A stretch of DNA of 64,000 bases from Lingula anatina (lineage: Eukaryota; Brachiopoda; Lingulata; Lingulida; Lingulidae), in contig NW_019774336.1 of the NCBI RefSeq assembly GCF_001039355.2, forward strand, positions 1-64,000, written 5' to 3'. Under the pieces are notes generated by a model. It had not been told where the DNA came from. It made no database searches and saw only the letters and a program-made list of their open reading frames with translations. Numbering within the stretch: the stretch's first letter is position 1; each line of letters starts with the position of its first letter. This document shows positions 59,663 to 64,000 of this stretch, piece by piece. Position numbers and translations under genes: made by a program.

Positions 59663-61445
59663 GTAAGGGCATTCTTTTCTACAAGATACCAGAGATAGTA
59701 AACCAGCAGGTATTAGTGCTAAATGCACAGCATTACACTGTGCTGCAGTTACAATCTTACTTTTTGTACTGAACTGCCAATATTTATGGCATTAGAAATG
59801 AAATCAGATTGTAATCAGCATCTGAGAGCACCAGTTCAGTTAAGTGAGAGGAACACATAGAAATGAAAGGCAGAAATTGTATATATGGTTTGCTTTATAA
59901 AGCTTATCATATCCTCATGCAAAAATAAATAAATAAAAAATAAAAAATAAAGAAATAAAATAAAGAAAGAAAGATAAAAAGAAGTTGGGATTCTTGATTA
60001 GATCTGCATTTAGTCAATGTATAAGGGTCTGTACTTATCATTACATGATCACTAGTTTCAATATCATTAAACTTCTATTGACTATGAAGCTAATGTTAGA
60101 GGAGTTGGTACACCTGGGTCAAGTAAATTGTCTAATGTGAGTGAACAAGACAAACCTTGTAGTATTAGTGGCACTGCATGTGTCTATCAACAGGTTACCA
60201 CATTGGGAAGTGTATATAAGCTGATGTTTTAACATGATTTAAAGGTAGCCGAGAGCGAGAGAGAGAGAGAGAGAGAGAGAGTGGGAAGGGGAGAAAACAT
60301 GCATTAATACAGTAATATGTTGGCTGAAAATTAGAGAGAGAGAGAGAGATTGAGAGAGGTGTATCTTGAGCACTGTAGTGTTCTTGGGCTTCAAGTATAT
60401 GATAATCACCTGAGGGATCTTCTATCCTTGTGGCAGGCCTGTCATCTTTCTTACTAAATCAAGGAACCCAATCTGTTATTAGCTGTTTCCATGACTTTTG
60501 TAGTATCAGATATCTCAGACCTCACCTTAGTTGAAGAGGAAGTTAAATTGGGGTTTTGAGCTTATATGTCATCACCTGTCTGGAGTTCCCTTAAACTATG
60601 TGGCTGGTATCACTCAGTTGCTATATTACTGGATGGACACACACTGAGCTCATAAATGCTGTAACCATATGAGAAATAAGATCATTGTACACTACATAGG
60701 ACAGAATTTTGTATTATTTTTCTTTAATTTTATGTATGAGCATGACTATTCTAATGAATACTCCATTGATAGTTAATATAAATATCTTAATATAAGACTG
60801 CTCAATCTTCATAATCTAAAATTTTTGTTTTCCTCATTAAAAAACTGTATGTATTGTTTTGTTTAGATCAGTTTATACAAAACATTTAAGCCTTTAGATA
60901 TTGGGAAGGATGCATTTGATTGCAGTCCCTCTATAAAATCTCTGTAATTCCAAGTTACAATTTGATGATGGAGTGTGTGCTATCTACAATCATATATGGA
61001 CCATTACCTTAGCAGTTCAAGGGCAACATTAACTTGATATCAAATTTTTTGCTGTGGTGTACTATAGAGCTCAAACTTCCACCCTGTCAGACATTGTGCC
61101 TGTTAAAAGGTACACCAAACTTGTGACAGACACGATTTTACGTAGAAGGTATCACATAGTCTTTTAATGACATATAAGAAACTAATATCACCAAACTCAT
61201 CCATTAAAAAATGAGGCAGAACTTCACTTTGAAGTAAATGTAAAGGATAATTAGGCCAGATTCTCAAGGTGTTTTTTAATGTGTAAGCTGATATAACAAA
61301 GACCAGCTTTAAGTCAGTTTTGTTCAGTGTGATCAAAGGTTTCTAAGGGTTACCTAAAAAGTTAGGCTGTAAGCCAGTTAAAACTCCATTAGAAATAACA
61401 TTGCTTGAAAAACATTTTTTTACCATAAGACTTGACGCAGGTTTT
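59663..61445. other. Non-coding span with A-rich and GA repeats
   Basis: Contains an A-rich AATAAA-type run at about 59922-59980, (GA)n at 60251-60281 and a shorter (GA)n at 60333-60350. The minus-strand frame at 61103-61336 lacks clear splice sites. Confidence 0.5.
60251..60281. repeat. (GA)n microsatellite
   Basis: About 15 GA units with one C interruption near the start; a shorter run follows at 60333-60350. Confidence 0.93.
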
Positions 61446-61690
61446 AGGGACCATTCTCACAGATATATGGATCGATCTATCTCCCTGGGGAGTCTAACTA
61501 AATTGTTATCAAACTAACTGGCTTAAACGTCTGTCACGCTTAGTAAAACTGTAACAGTAATTATCTTTACCCCTAGCTGATTCAGTAGGCATGACAGACA
61601 TTTAAGCCTCTTGAGCTGATATCAATTTAGCGCGAACCCCCAGGGAATTAGGTCGATCCAGATGGATCGATCTAAGTATGGGAACCCAGT
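61446..61690. mobile_element. Fold-back element family A, copy 2
   Basis: Starts TAGGGACCATTCTCACAG and ends GGGAACCCAGT, the reverse orientation of the copy at 34742-34996. Arms match through ATCGATCTATCTCCCTGGGG, AACTAAATTGTTATCAA and ACGTCTGTCACGC on the left, and GCATGACAGACATTTAAGC and AGGTCGATCCAGATGGATCG on the right. Confidence 0.75.
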
Positions 61691-61765
61691 CTTACACTGA
61701 TGGAAATAAGGCATAGTCAGTTGCAATTTTGTCATTCAATTGACCTTTGATAGTGTGTTTGTATG

Positions 61766-61944
61766 CAGGTCCATATCCAGCAATTTCAAAAGGGGGGTTC
61801 TTTTTCTGAAAAAAGTGGACCTTTTACCATGAAACCCTCGTGTACCTAGATAAAATTTTACCCTGAGTGGACATTGTCCAGGCATAAGGGGGGGGGGGGG
61901 GCAGGTCTATTGAACCCTCCCTCCCCCACCCCCCAGCTACCGGC

Positions 61945-61948
<4 letters not shown>
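61766..61948. mobile_element. AGCCAGCAATTTC dispersed element, copy 3
   Basis: Starts CAGGTCCATATCCAGCAATT and ends CAGCTACCGGCCATG. It keeps AAAAGTGGACCTTTTACCAT, and has poly-G and poly-C tracts. A long (TG)n begins directly at its right edge (61947-61985). Confidence 0.65.

Positions 61949-61985
<37 letters not shown>
61947..61985. repeat. (TG)n microsatellite
   Basis: About 19 TG units abutting the dispersed element. Confidence 0.97.
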
Positions 61986-61988
<3 letters not shown>

Positions 61989-62085
61989 TGTGATTGCATG
62001 TCTGTTTATTTTTTATAAAATTAAAGGATTTTTTGTTAAAAATGTGTAGAGTTAGTGTGTACGTCTGCGTGTGTTGTAAGTCTAA

Positions 62086-62668
62086 TACCCCGTTCACACT
62101 GCAGTCATTTAACCGGTTAAATAGCGAATTAGGTCAAGATTCGAATTATTGCGGTAGTCTGAATGCATGAGGATTTTTGTAAACCGGTTTCCAACAATCC
62201 TACTAGCGAGCTGGATTCTCTCCAGCGATTCGGTTACTTTACCGGAAGGGCCACCTGTTTAGATCGCACTGCGCATGCACTAGCAAATCTCGCGGGAAAG
62301 AAAAGCAGCATGCCAGGTCAGTGGACCCACACTCTCCATCGAAACCCAGCTATTCTCCTTGTATCCGTCAAATTCTTCCAGATCTTACTTAAATCTTCCT
62401 TTTGACGACTTTTGGGTTAAATTTGATGTTCCAAAAACAAACACACGAGAAAAAAAATTGAGTGCGAGAAGAGCAATGATTGGCGCCATATTTTTGTTTT
62501 CATGGATTCTGCGCATGCGCGGTTCTTCAAACCGGAACCTCCACCTGAATTTTCAGTGCACGATTCGGTTTCCCTTTGCTGTGTATGGCCAGACAACTGA
62601 ATCGGATTTTTCACCCGTAATTCGCATTGCAAAATTCGGATATTTCAGATTGTAGTGTGAACGGGGTA
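62086..62668. mobile_element. TACCCC-TTCACACT inverted-repeat transposon copy 2 (583 bp)
   Basis: Ends TACCCCGTTCACACTGCAGT and TTGTAGTGTGAACGGGGTA. TAA stands on both sides (62083-62085 and 62669-62671). It is reversed relative to 34117-34665: TTAAATAGCGAATTAGGTC here matches the right part of the other copy. The interior is richer in CpG than its flanks and contains CTGCGCATGCGC-type alternating sequence at about 62510. Plus-strand frames at 62163-62405 and 62359-62655 lie wholly inside it and show no transposase motif. Target TAA suggests PIF/Harbinger, with TA (Tc1/mariner) as an alternative. Confidence 0.8.
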
Positions 62669-62671
62669 TAA

Positions 62672-63106
62672 GAGACCATTCCCTGACTCTATCGTACTAA
62701 CTTTGGATCGAAACTTTGGAGCTTCGAGGGGATTCTTGCTTAATTGCAATTATCTTGGGCAGCTTAGATGTCTGTCATGCCTGCTGAGGATGATAGGGGG
62801 TAATTAACTATCATTTAGCAGTTTGAGTGGGCGTCCCAGACATCTTAGCTCCTTGGGCTGAAAGCAATTCAACAAAGGACCCTGTCAGGGGCGGATCCAG
62901 AGTTATTTTCTGACAGTCTTCCAATTTATCTTTGTTGATCCATCCTCCATTTTTGACTGTCTTCCGACATAAAAAATTAGATACCCGTCAATGTAAACTT
63001 GAAAATCTGACCGTCTTCCGGAAGACCCAGAAGACGCCCTAAATCCGCCCCTGCCTGTGGAGATGGACTGATCCTGTTAGATTGATCTAGAGATGGGAAC
63101 CCAGTC
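62672..63106. mobile_element. Fold-back element family A, copy 3, interrupted by a MITE
   Basis: Begins GAGACCATTCCCTGACTC, directly at the edge of the 583-bp transposon, and ends ATGGGAACCCAGT. The middle carries GATGTCTGTCATGCCTGCTG and CCCAGACATCTTAGCTCC. The 168-bp CAGGGGCGGATCC element is inserted in its right arm at 62886, so the fold-back came first. Confidence 0.7.
62886..63053. mobile_element. CAGGGGCGGATCC MITE copy 2, 5-bp target duplication
   Basis: A 168-bp element, the same length as copy 1 at 13460-13627 and the same orientation, with CCTGT directly outside both ends. Sequence is close to copy 1 throughout, including ACCCGTCAATGTAAACTTGA and the GTCTTCCGGAAGAC hairpin. Non-coding. 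Confidence 0.85.
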
Positions 63107-63728
63107 TTATTGAAAGCTGATAATCTTCTAAAGTCAACTCAAAAATCAAATTACCATTTTAGTCATCTAAAAGATCCATCTTAGTCTTCCTCTACATGTG
63201 TACTTTAGTGTAGGGGTGAATGTTAACAGCTGAAGCTGAAACAGACATTAAAAGTCAATAACTAATACTAGCAATATAAAACACTTTGGCCTTAATTTAC
63301 AGTTTTGTATTGGTCATGAAATTTAGAGAATTGTATAAAACTACAACATTGCAGTGGTCCTTTATCAACAGTGTAATGAAAGAATTCACATTAAAAAGAA
63401 AAAATAACATTTTTCTGGCTTGAAGGAATATATTTAAGGGATGACAACTCTCTTCATTTTAGGGGAAAAGTTCCATCAAATGGATTTACTGAGGTAAACA
63501 ATGATTTACCCATACTTTCCAATAGTTAATGAATCTGTTCCAACATTCAAAGTTTGTTGATTTTTTTAAGTGTGGTTTTTACAGAACGTAGCCATCTATG
63601 AAGGTCCAGGTGGCCTGATGGCAAGCACAGACTTAAGAATAATTGCAATAACCCCTGTTTTGTTGGTCAAATGGAATTAATATTGTTTCTATGTGTTATT
63701 TACAAAGCAATAATTGCCATAGCAACGT

Positions 63729-63835
63729 TAAGATAAGATAAGATAAGAGTTTATTTAGCCAATTATAAAAATCGGAAATCATTTTCCTTTTGGAGCAATA
63801 TACAGAGTAAAATAATAAAATAATACAATAAGTAA
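63729..63835 (-). mobile_element. Possible 3' tail of a minus-strand non-LTR retrotransposon or SINE
   Basis: On the - strand the text reads ...GGCTAAATAAACTC followed by (TTATC)n. An AATAAA directly before a short tandem tail is a usual 3' end for LINEs and SINEs. The body to the right is AT-rich with no recognisable reverse transcriptase, so only a 5'-truncated end would be present. Confidence 0.35.
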
Positions 63836-63875
63836 ATTAATTAAGAATTTAGTTTTGAGATCAAATTAAAATGCG

Positions 63876-63953
63876 TCACTGCATTGGTAATTATCAACCA
63901 CGAGTTTTCCTGCATCACTGTTGTGGTAATTATCAACCACGAGTATTCCTGAA
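63876..63953. repeat. 39-bp tandem repeat, 2 copies
   Basis: Two units of about 39 bp share GGTAATTATCAACCACGAGT and TTCCTG. The second unit contains the palindrome GTGGTAATTATCAACCAC. Confidence 0.75.
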
Positions 63954-64000
63954 TTTTCACTTTGTGTAAAAATGCTACTTTTGAGCAGGTATATAAATAG

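Larger units (their letters stand above)
63107..64000. other. Non-coding right end
   Basis: No exon was recognised. Holds the possible LINE tail at about 63729-63835 and a two-copy 39-bp tandem repeat at 63876-63953. Confidence 0.45.

Noticed and set aside
60405-60530. Minus-strand donor-like sites that might supply upstream exons for the exon at 58782
   Set aside because: Frames behind the site near 60410 close quickly, and the one near 60526 gave no convincing coding frame, so no exon could be built.
62163-62655. Two plus-strand frames of 80 and 98 codons
   Set aside because: They lie wholly within the 583-bp non-autonomous transposon and show no transposase motif.

Overview
The window looks like eukaryotic, AT-rich animal DNA. 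It has no bacterial-style packed genes, no long open reading frames, many microsatellites (TA, GT, GA, AAT, poly-T), many short inverted-repeat transposons, and short coding islands that end in consensus splice donors. The repeat style and the low GC suggest a marine invertebrate, perhaps an echinoderm such as a sea urchin. That placement is inference only. Almost all the long open frames in this DNA are chance, or lie inside repeats.

The main coding signal is on the + strand: short exons, each starting with its own ATG and ending in a G|GT donor at codon phase 1. They lie at 615-708, 17031-17136 (with an artefactual second copy at 18787-18892), 30092-30245 and 47063-47195. Three of them have an in-frame stop within about 30 bases upstream of the ATG, as expected of a 5' leader plus initiator exon. 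Two of them (615-708, 30092-30245) end in the same DG-x-RYTI motif. The simplest reading is one large gene with several alternative promoters and first exons spread over at least 47 kb. Its shared downstream exons would lie mostly beyond the right edge. A phase-1 acceptor exon candidate at 57966-58077 and a further phase-1 donor exon candidate at 59491-59662 are weaker. I cannot name the gene.

Two stretches on the - strand look like 3'-terminal coding exons (acceptor, open frame, stop): 20880-21143 and 58782-59037. They suggest other genes, or gene fragments, on the opposite strand.

The rest is introns or intergenic DNA full of small non-autonomous DNA transposons. Several have target-site duplications readable in the sequence: an 8-bp family (2088-2244, 50497-50670), a 5-bp family (13460-13627, 62886-63053), a TTAA element (44596-44819), a TTA element (3528-3762) and a large TIR family (34117-34665, 62086-62668). 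Around 33.65-35.1 kb, 50.35-50.71 kb and 61.45-63.1 kb they are nested or abutted, so relative insertion order can be read.

Four single N characters mark assembly joins. One (18103) sits exactly between two identical 1755-bp copies. Two (53676, 54926) bracket a 1.25-kb block flanked by a 106-bp duplication. All three are probably gap-closing errors. No rRNA, tRNA, CRISPR or bacterial feature was seen.
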